Shown in pieces: positions 31,502 through 37,991 of a stretch of DNA of 37,991 bases; the first letter of the stretch is position 1, and the number at the start of each line of letters is the position of its first letter. Below the pieces are notes generated by a model. The model saw only the letters and a list, made by a program, of their open reading frames with translations. It was not told where the DNA came from and made no database searches. Origin of the DNA: Lachnospiraceae bacterium (GTDB lineage Bacteria; Bacillota; Clostridia; Lachnospirales; Lachnospiraceae); assembly GCA_017623815.1 (NCBI GenBank), contig JAGAOK010000074.1, forward strand, positions 1-37,991, written 5' to 3'. The position numbers and the translations under genes are program-made.

Positions 31502-32283
31502 GGCATCATCGCCTCCACAAATGCAACAATCATCACCTTCATCTCCTTATAGATAAAGTCGCTGACATACGGAAGCATTCCGGTTGTAAGCAGCATAATC
31601 CCAAGACCAATCAATATCTTAATCTGCATTCCGACCGCAAACATATTCAGCTGAGGAGACACTTTTGCTAAAATACCGAGAATTACATTCACAATCAAAA
31701 TCGCTGCAAATACCGGCAACGCAATGCGGAATCCTATGTTAATATACGTACTCAAAAACTTAATAACGGGTTCCACCATCAGCTCTGATTGAAATACTGC
31801 CCTTCCAACCGGTATTAAATCATACGTATCCACCATAGCCTGTATCAGATACCTATGCATCCCAGAAAACATAAGTATCAGCATAACCATATATTGATAA
31901 TAAAATCCTGTAATTGTCACATTTTCTTTTGTTGTCGGGTCCATTGCATTTACCATGGCAAATCCAATCTCCATATCTACCAATCTTCCCGCAAAAAAAA
32001 CAATAGAGCTGCATATATTGGCTCCCCAGCCAATCATCAGCCCGACAATCGCTTCCTTTAGAACAATCGTCGCATACTGCAGCACCGTATTGTATATGAG
32101 CTGCTCGTGCGGCATTGTTGAAAAATATATAAGATAAGATACAAACAAGCCAAACGCAACTTTAAACTGCCCCGGCGTGTTATTCATTCCAAAAAACGGG
32201 GCTGCATATATAAAGCATGTCATACGGACAACGATCAAAAGAAATATTTCAAGTTCCTGAATCGAAAAGCTATACTCTATCAT
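31498..32283 (-). CDS. fliR: flagellar export gate protein FliR
   Basis: Integral component of the FliP5-FliQ4-FliR1 export channel. The 261 residues are very hydrophobic with about six helices. Typical motifs are LEIFLLIVVRMTCFIYAAPFFG at the N-terminus (FliR family start) and ATIVLKEAIVGLMIGWGANI in the middle. AAGG lies 6 nt before ATG 32283 and overlaps the fliQ end (3 bp gap). It ends within the flhB start (4-nt overlap). Confidence 0.96.
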   Translation of the reverse strand: MIEYSFSIQELEIFLLIVVRMTCFIYAAPFFGMNNTPGQFKVAFGLFVSYLIYFSTMPHEQLIYNTVLQYATIVLKEAIVGLMIGWGANICSSIVFFAGRLVDMEIGFAMVNAMDPTTKENVTITGFYYQYMVMLILMFSGMHRYLIQAMVDTYDLIPVGRAVFQSELMVEPVIKFLSTYINIGFRIALPVFAAILIVNVILGILAKVSPQLNMFAVGMQIKILIGLGIMLLTTGMLPYVSDFIYKEMKVMIVAFVEAMMP

Positions 32284-32286
32284 ATT

Positions 32287-32556
32287 CTACCTTATATACA
32301 CCGAAAAATCTGACCATAAATCCGTAATCAATGTCGTGAGCTGTGTCAGCATCCAGTGCCCAATCAGCATCATGGCAATAAAAACCCCCAGTATCTTTGG
32401 AACAAACGTAAGTGTCTGTTCCTGAATAGACGTGACCGTCTGAAATATACTGATAATCAATCCTATGACAAGTGAAACTAACAAAAGAGGAGCGGACGTC
32501 ACAATTATGGTATACAATGCTTCATTCGCAATTTCCATAACCACATCAATCGACAC
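32287..32556 (-). CDS. fliQ: flagellar export gate protein FliQ
   Basis: Small export-gate subunit of 89 residues with two long helices (about 15-40 and 55-78): ALYTIIVTSAPLLLVSLVIG, then VFIAMMLIGHWMLTQL. TSIQEQTLTFVPKI between them is the conserved loop. Start is GTG at 32556, with a GGAG about 11 nt upstream. The neighbouring ATG is out of frame. It lies between fliP and fliR. Confidence 0.95.
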   Translation of the reverse strand: MSIDVVMEIANEALYTIIVTSAPLLLVSLVIGLIISIFQTVTSIQEQTLTFVPKILGVFIAMMLIGHWMLTQLTTLITDLWSDFSVYIR

Positions 32557-32613
32557 TTTTCATCACTCCATTCCTCTTTTCACACTTCTGTATTCTTTTT
32601 GAACGCAGACACG

Positions 32614-33465
32614 TCACATAAATGTTTTTACCAAATTTACAATTACCAGATTCCAACCATCTGCAAGCACAAAAAGCAAAATCTTAAACGGCATGGAAAT
32701 CGTAGTCGGCGGAAGCATCATCATACCCATACTCATAAGCGCCGAAGAAACTACCATATCAATTACCAGAAATGGAATATATATGATAAATCCTATGATA
32801 AATGCAGTTCTAAGTTCACTAATCATAAAGGCAGGAATCAATGCACTGGTCGGGATATCCTCAAGTTCTCCCGTCCACTCATAACCGCCAATCTCGCAAA
32901 ACATCTTTGCATCCTTCATTTGTGTCTGCTTATACATAAAATCCCGAAGAGGATCCACTGCTGCTTCCAGAGCCTCCTCCTGCGAAATCTGCCCTGACTC
33001 AAACGGAATCAGCGCCTCCTCATTGATCTGTGTAATCGTCGGACTCATAATAAAATAGGTTAAAAACAATGCCAATCCGATAATCACCTGATTCGGCGGC
33101 GCCGTCATCGTATTTAATGCCTGTCTTGTAAAATGAAGCACAATCAGTATTCGCGTATAGGATGTCAGACAAATCAACAGCGTAGGCGCCAGTGTGATTG
33201 CCGTAAGCGTCAACAGAATCCGAATCGGACCTGCCACGGTTCCGTTTCCGTCATCGTATGTAATTGTCATCGTATTGGCTATATTCAAATCCGCCAGTTC
33301 GTCCGCCGTCTCAGATGTTCCGGGACCGTTTATATATGTACGGTCTTCCGTGCTCCCTGCATCTCGATCTCCCAGCGAAGTCGCATAAACCGCCATCGTG
33401 GTGCAGTATACAAATATTCCAAGTAACAGCGCCAATGCCGAAATACGTAACGCCTTCTTATTCAT
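32614..33465 (-). CDS. fliP: flagellar export gate protein FliP
   Basis: Forms the pentameric core of the export channel. The 283 residues begin with a cleavable signal-like segment (about 6-28, ending VYATS). An unusual hydrophilic stretch follows (about 29-70), then four helices. Family motifs are LTLTAITLAPTLLICLTSYTRI, APPNQVIIGLALFLTYFIM and PFKILLFVLADGWNLV near the end. ATG 33465 overlaps the fliO stop by 8 nt (coupled translation). The 57-bp gap to fliQ is the largest within the fli gate genes and holds no obvious signal. Confidence 0.97.
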   Translation of the reverse strand: MNKKALRISALALLLGIFVYCTTMAVYATSLGDRDAGSTEDRTYINGPGTSETADELADLNIANTMTITYDDGNGTVAGPIRILLTLTAITLAPTLLICLTSYTRILIVLHFTRQALNTMTAPPNQVIIGLALFLTYFIMSPTITQINEEALIPFESGQISQEEALEAAVDPLRDFMYKQTQMKDAKMFCEIGGYEWTGELEDIPTSALIPAFMISELRTAFIIGFIIYIPFLVIDMVVSSALMSMGMMMLPPTTISMPFKILLFVLADGWNLVIVNLVKTFM

Positions 33466-33835
33466 TGTCTCTTTCCTGCTTTTTTCTGCTGTTCTTTGCC
33501 TTTTCCAGTATGGCTTTAAAATCCAAACACTGCCCTGATACCGCTGTATTTTCTTTCAGTTCCTCCGGTTTTACCTGGCCGATCATACTCACAGTATCTT
33601 TGCCAATCGCAATTACAAAATACTGCTCACCCACACGGACAAGTTGAAGATACTTATTGGGCGCGATACCAAGCGTCTCTATTACTTCCATATTGCCGGT
33701 CATCATTTTCTGTTTCTGGTATCCTCCGATAAACTTCGATGTCCAGTATGTAAGAAAAAGGACAAATCCTAAAATCAGTACCAGTGTAATCAGCCTGACA
33801 ATCGGTTCCAAACCTCCAGAAGCCAAGAGAGCCAT
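33458..33835 (-). CDS. fliO: flagellar biosynthesis protein FliO/FliZ
   Basis: Assists assembly of the FliP ring. The 125 residues consist of one N-terminal helix (about 10-32) and a cytosolic FliO domain with MEVIETLGIAPNKYLQLVRVG and YFVIAIGKDTVSMIG, the family hallmark. The sequence is typical of the Firmicute FliO/FliZ group and lacks the extra N-terminal region of B. subtilis FliZ. It starts 1 bp after the cheY stop and overlaps fliP by 8 nt. Confidence 0.9.
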   Translation of the reverse strand: MALLASGGLEPIVRLITLVLILGFVLFLTYWTSKFIGGYQKQKMMTGNMEVIETLGIAPNKYLQLVRVGEQYFVIAIGKDTVSMIGQVKPEELKENTAVSGQCLDFKAILEKAKNSRKKQERDNE

Positions 33836-33836
33836 A

Positions 33837-34199
33837 TTATCCCACTACTTTCTTTACTGCTTCCAGTACACGATCTGCCTGGAACGGTTTTACAATAAAG
33901 TCACGCGCACCGGCCTGAATAGACTCGATAACCATTGCCTGCTGTCCCATTGCAGAACACATAATAACCATAGCACCCGGATCCGCTTCTTTAATCTTCT
34001 TTAACGCCTGAATACCATCCATTTCCGGCATTGTAATATCCATAAGCACAAGATCCGGTTTTACCTCTGCATACTTCTCAATGGCTTTCACACCATTCTC
34101 AGCCTCACCGGCTACATTATATCCATTCTTTGTAAGGATATCCTTAATCATCATTCGCATGAAAGCTGCATCATCACAAATTAAAATATTTTTTGCCAT
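33837..34199 (-). CDS. cheY: chemotaxis response regulator CheY
   Basis: Single receiver domain (120 residues) that, when phosphorylated by CheA, binds the flagellar switch. The acidic pocket is D9/D10, the phospho-acceptor D54 (LVLMDITMPEMDG), and K109 in FIVKPF; a Ser (VIMCSAMG) occupies the switch Thr/Ser position. AGGAG lies before ATG 34199. It lies between fliY and fliO, exactly as in B. subtilis, where CheY-P binds FliM and FliY hydrolyses CheY-P. Confidence 0.97.
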   Translation of the reverse strand: MAKNILICDDAAFMRMMIKDILTKNGYNVAGEAENGVKAIEKYAEVKPDLVLMDITMPEMDGIQALKKIKEADPGAMVIMCSAMGQQAMVIESIQAGARDFIVKPFQADRVLEAVKKVVG

Positions 34200-34221
34200 T
34201 TCTTTTTCTCCTATTTTTATC

Positions 34222-35421
34222 TTATTTTACGATTTCCGTTACTCTGATACCGAAACTTTCTTCGATTACAACTACCTCTCCCTTGGCAACAAACTTACCA
34301 TTGACAAGTACATCTATCGGTTCACCGGCGATTTTATCAAGTTCAATAATCGTACCCGGCGTAAAATCAAGAATTTCAGCAATTGATTTTTTCGTTCGTC
34401 CAAGTTCTACCGTAACTTCTAGCGGAACATCCATGATAAGTCCGATATTTTCCTGACTGACACTTGCCGCCATCGGATTTCCGAATGCCTGAAACTGAGC
34501 CGGCTGAATATTCATATTCTGCGGCATTGCCATTTGCGGCATCATCTGTGGCATTGCCATTTGCGGCATCGCCATCTGCGGCATCGTATATCCTGCCATC
34601 GGATCCGGCTGCGGCTGCGGCATCGGTTGCGGCATTGGCTGCGGCACAGGCTGTGGCATTGGCTGCGGCTCTACCTTCTCCGGAACAAACGGCTGCGGCT
34701 CCGGTGCCGGTTCCGATGCAGTTCCCATCTGGTTACCGATAAAAATATCATACAGGGATCTTGCAAAGTCCACCGGATACAACTGCATGATTGTACTATC
34801 CACAAGCTCGTCAATCTGCATCCTGAATTCTATCTTTACAAAATCATCATCAAGGAACGGTGCGATATCACCTCCGCGTTTGTTGTCCAGCAAATTCACC
34901 AGGCTGGCATCCGGCGGACTAATATCAATCATCTTACCGAGCATGGACGAAAGAGATGTCGCAGAAGATCCCATCATCTGATTCATCGCTTCCGAAATTG
35001 CACTAAGGTGCAATTCGCCCAGTTCACCTTCTGTATTTGTACCATCCCCACCCATCATAAGATCGGTGATTACCTTTACATCATGTTCTTTCAGTATTAA
35101 AATATTGGCTCCATCAAGCCCTACTGTATATCGAATCTGAATAAATACACATGGCCTTTCCTGGTCATCGATAAAATTGTTCCAGTTTGCAATCGATACA
35201 ACAGGAGTTGTAATATTTACTTTACGGTTTACCAGCGAAAATAAGGTTGTCGCCGACGTTCCCATGCTGATATTGGCAATTTCACCGATCGCATCTTTTT
35301 CAATGTCGCTCAGTTCAACACCGCTTCTTTTTGGCTCATCTGCCGCAGCCGGTGCGTCACCACCAATATCCATGCCATTTAGTAACGCATTTATCTCATC
35401 TTGAGACAGCATACCGTCCAT
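34222..35421 (-). CDS. fliY: flagellar switch phosphatase FliY (FliN-type)
   Basis: Switch-complex protein that combines a CheY-P phosphatase with the FliN function. The 399 residues have an N-terminal CheY-binding peptide (MLSQDEINALL), a CheC-like domain (about 30-225) with half-sites AIGEIANISMG (E47, N50) and AISEAMNQMMG (E144, N147), a Met/Pro/Gln-rich linker (about 235-315), and a SpoA/FliN domain (about 325-399: VPLEVTVELGRTKKSI). GAGGAGG lies upstream of ATG 35421. The gap to the fliM stop is 3 bp. There is no separate fliN in this window. Confidence 0.97.
   Translation of the reverse strand: MDGMLSQDEINALLNGMDIGGDAPAAADEPKRSGVELSDIEKDAIGEIANISMGTSATTLFSLVNRKVNITTPVVSIANWNNFIDDQERPCVFIQIRYTVGLDGANILILKEHDVKVITDLMMGGDGTNTEGELGELHLSAISEAMNQMMGSSATSLSSMLGKMIDISPPDASLVNLLDNKRGGDIAPFLDDDFVKIEFRMQIDELVDSTIMQLYPVDFARSLYDIFIGNQMGTASEPAPEPQPFVPEKVEPQPMPQPVPQPMPQPMPQPQPDPMAGYTMPQMAMPQMAMPQMMPQMAMPQNMNIQPAQFQAFGNPMAASVSQENIGLIMDVPLEVTVELGRTKKSIAEILDFTPGTIIELDKIAGEPIDVLVNGKFVAKGEVVVIEESFGIRVTEIVK
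34507..34671 (-). repeat. low-complexity Pro-Gln-Met repeats in the fliY linker
   Basis: Residues 251-305 of FliY consist of variants of MPQP and MPQMA units, encoded by repetitive DNA such as GGCATTGCCATTTGCGGCAT on the plus strand. The repeats keep the frame. Copy number is prone to vary by slippage, so assembly errors or strain differences are likely here. Confidence 0.8.
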
Positions 35422-35424
35422 GGA

Positions 35425-36405
35425 TTATTCCTCCTCTCTTACTACTGACATTACCCGTACCGCATATTTATCTTTATTGGTACCCGGTAATACAGTGAAT
35501 TTTTTTAAATTTCCAACGTAGACAGGCAATTCCTCATCCACCTTAGAATCGAGTCTGATGACATCGCCAACCTGTAAACCGGCAAAATCCATTACCGATA
35601 TCACACTCTTTCCAAGCACGGCTTTCACCGGTACGCTCGTTCTCTTAATCATCGACTCAATATATTCTGCATAATTCTCATCGCTAATGCTCTGCATCGT
35701 TGAGAACCAGAATTTTGTATTTAATTTATCCATGATATCTTCCAGTGTAATATACGGAAGACAAGCATTCATATAACCTTCAACCTCACCGATTCGCACA
35801 TTTAGTGTTACGATTGCAATCATCTCATTCGGTGCGATAATCTGTGCAAACTGCGCATTTGTCTCAATTCGTTCCATAAACGGGTCCAAATCGACCACAT
35901 TCCTCCACGGCTCTCTCAGAAGCTGCATACACGCAATCATGATTTTGTCTAAAATAGACATCTCTATCTCTGAAAACTCTCTGTTTTTTTCCAGCGGAAC
36001 ACCGGAACCACCAAGCATTCGATCCAGAATCGCAAAACCGAGATTCGGTGAAAGTTCTAAAATAATGTTACCGGCCAGCGGCTCAAAATTAATAATTCCA
36101 AGTACAACCGGATTACTAAGGGCATTTGTAAATTCGGAAAATGTAACCGTCTCCGAACTGGCCACGTTGACCTGCACCGTCTTTCTAAGGTACACCGGCA
36201 GGTTGGTAGACAAAAGACGTCCGTAATGTTCAAAAATAATCTCCAGAGTTCGCAGATGTTCTTTTGAAAACTTGGCCGGTCGCTTAAAGTCGTAATTCTT
36301 CGCTGTCTTTTCCGGCGTTTCCTTCATATCTTCCACATCCAGTTCACCTGTGCTCAGCGCATTCAGCAAACTGTCTATCTCACTTTGAGATAAAACGTCT
36401 CCCAC
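35425..36405 (-). CDS. fliM: flagellar motor switch protein FliM
   Basis: C-ring component that binds CheY-P and sets rotation sense. It has 326 residues: an N-terminal CheY-binding peptide (VLSQSEIDSLLNALSTGE), a middle CheC-like domain without the phosphatase residues, with LEIIFEHYGRLLSTNLPVYL and LGGSGVP (the FliM GGxG motif), and a C-terminal SpoA domain (KAVLGKSVISVMDFAGLQVGD). I chose GTG at 36405 because a perfect AGGAGG (36414-36419) lies 8 nt upstream. The GTG at 36414 overlaps that ribosome-binding site. The N-terminus then matches the B. subtilis FliM pattern. Confidence 0.95.
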   Translation of the reverse strand: MGDVLSQSEIDSLLNALSTGELDVEDMKETPEKTAKNYDFKRPAKFSKEHLRTLEIIFEHYGRLLSTNLPVYLRKTVQVNVASSETVTFSEFTNALSNPVVLGIINFEPLAGNIILELSPNLGFAILDRMLGGSGVPLEKNREFSEIEMSILDKIMIACMQLLREPWRNVVDLDPFMERIETNAQFAQIIAPNEMIAIVTLNVRIGEVEGYMNACLPYITLEDIMDKLNTKFWFSTMQSISDENYAEYIESMIKRTSVPVKAVLGKSVISVMDFAGLQVGDVIRLDSKVDEELPVYVGNLKKFTVLPGTNKDKYAVRVMSVVREEE

Positions 36406-36413
36406 CTGACTCA

Positions 36414-36419
36414 CCTCCT
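36414..36419 (-). promoter_or_regulatory. Shine-Dalgarno that sets the fliM start
   Basis: AGGAGG on the minus strand overlaps the first in-frame GTG by one base. The next in-frame GTG, at 36405, is 8 nt away and is therefore the better start. Confidence 0.75.
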
Positions 36420-36443
36420 GTTTCTTGTAATGTCCGTTCGCGC

Positions 36444-36968
36444 TTACTGCTCTATAATATCCCGGAATGTAACTTTATAAATAAATTTCGAATCAAACAT
36501 AGTCTGAATTCTGCTTAATATATCTGCTCTGACCGCATCGCCGTTATCTGCCTGAATCTGCTCCATCGTATAATCACCAAACGCTTCAACGATCAGCCCC
36601 TTGATCAAACTCTCTTTTCCGGCAAGTGCCTCACCTTCACCATATGCCTTGTAATCCTCATCCTTCATATTCATAACAAGCGTTACGGATACAAGTGCAA
36701 AATGATCTTTACCATCCGCACCTTTCTTCAGCGGAATTGTCATTTGTTCCTCAATGTCATATACCGCCGTATCATCAATGGATACTTCCGGCAAATTTTT
36801 ATCTGCCTCTCCACTTGCAAGCTCAAGATTCAGCACTGTCGCAATATCACCGATCACCGCTGCTGTCTTTTTATTCGTTGACGTAACACTAATCATGATG
36901 ACCGTAGAAAAAACAAGATTTACGATCAGCAGTGCAAGTATAATAATCGATAATAAATTCTTTTTCAT
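36444..36968 (-). CDS. fliL: flagellar basal body-associated protein FliL
   Basis: Single-pass inner-membrane protein near the stator, thought to support motor torque. The 174 residues carry one helix (about 5-27) and an extracytoplasmic domain. The last third, LIKGLIVEAFGDYTMEQ, ending VTFRDIIEQ, is FliL-like. The overall match is more diverged than for its neighbours. GGGAG lies upstream of ATG 36968. Its place between motB and fliM supports the call; in B. subtilis fliL also precedes fliM. Confidence 0.85.
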   Translation of the reverse strand: MKKNLLSIIILALLIVNLVFSTVIMISVTSTNKKTAAVIGDIATVLNLELASGEADKNLPEVSIDDTAVYDIEEQMTIPLKKGADGKDHFALVSVTLVMNMKDEDYKAYGEGEALAGKESLIKGLIVEAFGDYTMEQIQADNGDAVRADILSRIQTMFDSKFIYKVTFRDIIEQ

Positions 36969-37003
36969 TATGGATTCTCCCTTATATTCTGCTAAAAATT
37001 CTG

Positions 37004-37807
37004 TTAATAACCGGATAACTCGGTGTAAATCTTAATCTCAACACGTCTGTTCTGTGCTCTTCCTTCCGGTGTTGTATTATCTGCAATCGGAATGTACTCC
37101 CCACGTCCCGAATGCTTTATCGATGCCGCTTCTAAAGATGTTGTCTGCATAAAATAATCAAACACAGACAACGCACGAAAACTTGACAACACGTCGTTGT
37201 TTGCAAACTTCGATGTACTGATCGGAACATTGTCCGTATGTCCCTCTATCTCTATCGTACTTTCTGCATAACGGACTAAAATCATTCCGACTTTATCAAG
37301 CAGAGGCTTTGCCTCATCTTTTAATTCATCACTACCGGAATCAAACAAGAACGCTCCGTTCAATGTCAACGACACATACTGCGATGTGAAATCCACATCT
37401 ATCTCGCCTTCATACTGATTTTTATCTTCCATCAAAGCTTCTTCTACCTTCTCAGCCAACTCTTCCGACTCAGACAGTTTTTTCTCCTCAAACTCTTCAA
37501 ACACGTCAACATCTTGTTCCGATTCGGCCGTCTTACCTGTAGTGTTTATGTATTTATCCAGTTCATTCAGCTGGCTGACGCCATTGCTGATCAATATTCC
37601 GTCTCCTATCGCCGTCGCACCCGCCTCAAAAATGCTGAACGTCTGAGAAAACGAAGCTGCGACTTCCTCAAACTTCTTGGCATCCACACTGGACATCGAG
37701 AACAAGAGCACGAAGAAACAAAGAAGAAGATTCATCAGGTCACTGAAGGTGGCCATCCACGCCGGCGCCCCCGGTGTCGGCATCTCTTCTTTCTTTTTCT
37801 TAGCCAT
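37004..37807 (-). CDS. motB: flagellar stator protein MotB
   Basis: With MotA forms the ion-conducting stator anchored to peptidoglycan. It has 267 residues: a basic N-terminus, one helix (about 17-40) with the ion-binding Asp D23 in ATFSDLMNLLLC, a long acidic segment (about 85-145), and an OmpA-type peptidoglycan-binding domain (IEIEGHTDNVPI, and RAQNRRVEIKI at the end). I chose ATG 37807 (MAKKKKEE), which overlaps the motA stop by 8 nt. ATG 37825 would add six residues inside motA. The ion used, H+ or Na+, cannot be read with confidence. Confidence 0.96.
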   Translation of the reverse strand: MAKKKKEEMPTPGAPAWMATFSDLMNLLLCFFVLLFSMSSVDAKKFEEVAASFSQTFSIFEAGATAIGDGILISNGVSQLNELDKYINTTGKTAESEQDVDVFEEFEEKKLSESEELAEKVEEALMEDKNQYEGEIDVDFTSQYVSLTLNGAFLFDSGSDELKDEAKPLLDKVGMILVRYAESTIEIEGHTDNVPISTSKFANNDVLSSFRALSVFDYFMQTTSLEAASIKHSGRGEYIPIADNTTPEGRAQNRRVEIKIYTELSGY

Positions 37808-37991
37808 CCATTTCACCACCTTCATCCTGACCCGACTCTCTATCCTTCGGTGCCAGGAATGATTTTAATTTTTCCTCGATAACACGTGGATTTTCTCCTG
37901 CCTGAATTGACAAAAGACCTTCCACCATAATTTCTTTAATCATAATTTCTTCATCATTATTTGATTTCAACTTACTTGCAACCGGCGTACA
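37800..37991 (-). CDS. motA: flagellar stator protein MotA, 5' part outside the window
   Basis: The last 63 codons plus a TAA stop are visible. The frame is open to the right edge. IMIKEIMVEGLLSIQAGENP followed by RVIEEKLKSFL is the conserved cytoplasmic C-terminal helix of MotA, and a short acidic tail follows. The transmembrane part lies outside the window. It overlaps motB by 8 nt, as expected for motA-motB. Confidence 0.9.
   Translation of the reverse strand, partial: CTPVASKLKSNNDEEIMIKEIMVEGLLSIQAGENPRVIEEKLKSFLAPKDRESGQDEGGEMDG

Noticed and set aside
36414-36416. fliM start at the upstream GTG
   Set aside because: This codon overlaps the only good Shine-Dalgarno; the GTG nine bases downstream is properly spaced.
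1-37991. Search for phage, transposase, CRISPR, toxin-antitoxin or defence genes
   Set aside because: None was seen. All minus-strand genes belong to motility, chemotaxis, translation, envelope, isoprenoid or replication functions, or are small unknowns within those operons.

Overview
The window looks like a chromosomal segment from a motile, low-to-moderate GC Gram-positive anaerobe. It most resembles the Lachnospiraceae (Roseburia, Agathobacter and relatives). The evidence is a PolC-type polymerase, a MEP/DOXP isoprenoid pathway, FliY and CheC/CheD chemotaxis of the Bacillus/Clostridia type, and a fla/che operon running straight into rpsB-tsf as in Bacillus subtilis. The family assignment is inferred from gene content and order. 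Every protein gene lies on the minus strand; the only plus-strand gene is a tRNA-Glu. Biological order therefore runs from the right edge to the left.

Right part (about 16.1-38.0 kb): the distal half of a fla/che operon. In transcription order it reads motA (cut by the edge), motB, fliL, fliM, fliY, cheY, fliO, fliP, fliQ, fliR, flhB, flhA, flhF, flhG, a YcgR-like PilZ gene, cheB, cheA, cheW, cheC, cheD, a small two-helix membrane protein, and sigD/fliA. A tail follows: a FapA/DUF342 protein, a 105-residue unknown, a DUF6115-like coiled-coil membrane protein in the SwrB position, and a membrane protein with an MltG-like LysM-type domain. Genes are packed with 4-11 nt overlaps or short gaps. 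Together they encode stators, the switch complex, the type III export gate, the flagellar placement pair, chemotaxis signalling and the late-flagellar sigma factor. The operon ends in a hairpin terminator at about 16.08-16.11 kb.

Middle (about 10.6-16.1 kb): rpsB-tsf has its own promoter, whose -35 box lies in the loop of the preceding terminator, and a structured 5' leader of about 135 nt. After tsf come a membrane-anchored polysaccharide deacetylase and a bactofilin, which separate rpsB-tsf from pyrH and frr. In B. subtilis these four genes are contiguous.

Left part (about 1.0-10.5 kb): uppS-cdsA-dxr-rseP-ispG-polC, a housekeeping run for lipid-carrier, phospholipid and isoprenoid synthesis, regulated membrane proteolysis and DNA replication. 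It closes with a strong terminator. Between polC and the left edge is a 408-bp gene-free stretch with several nested inverted repeats, then tRNA-Glu(CUC) on the plus strand, and a truncated unknown gene on the minus strand.

No CRISPR array, transposase, phage gene or rRNA was seen. The less ordinary material is the structured intergenic element beside the tRNA, the rpsB promoter/leader, the small unknown proteins around sigD, and the deacetylase-bactofilin pair inserted in a translation operon.
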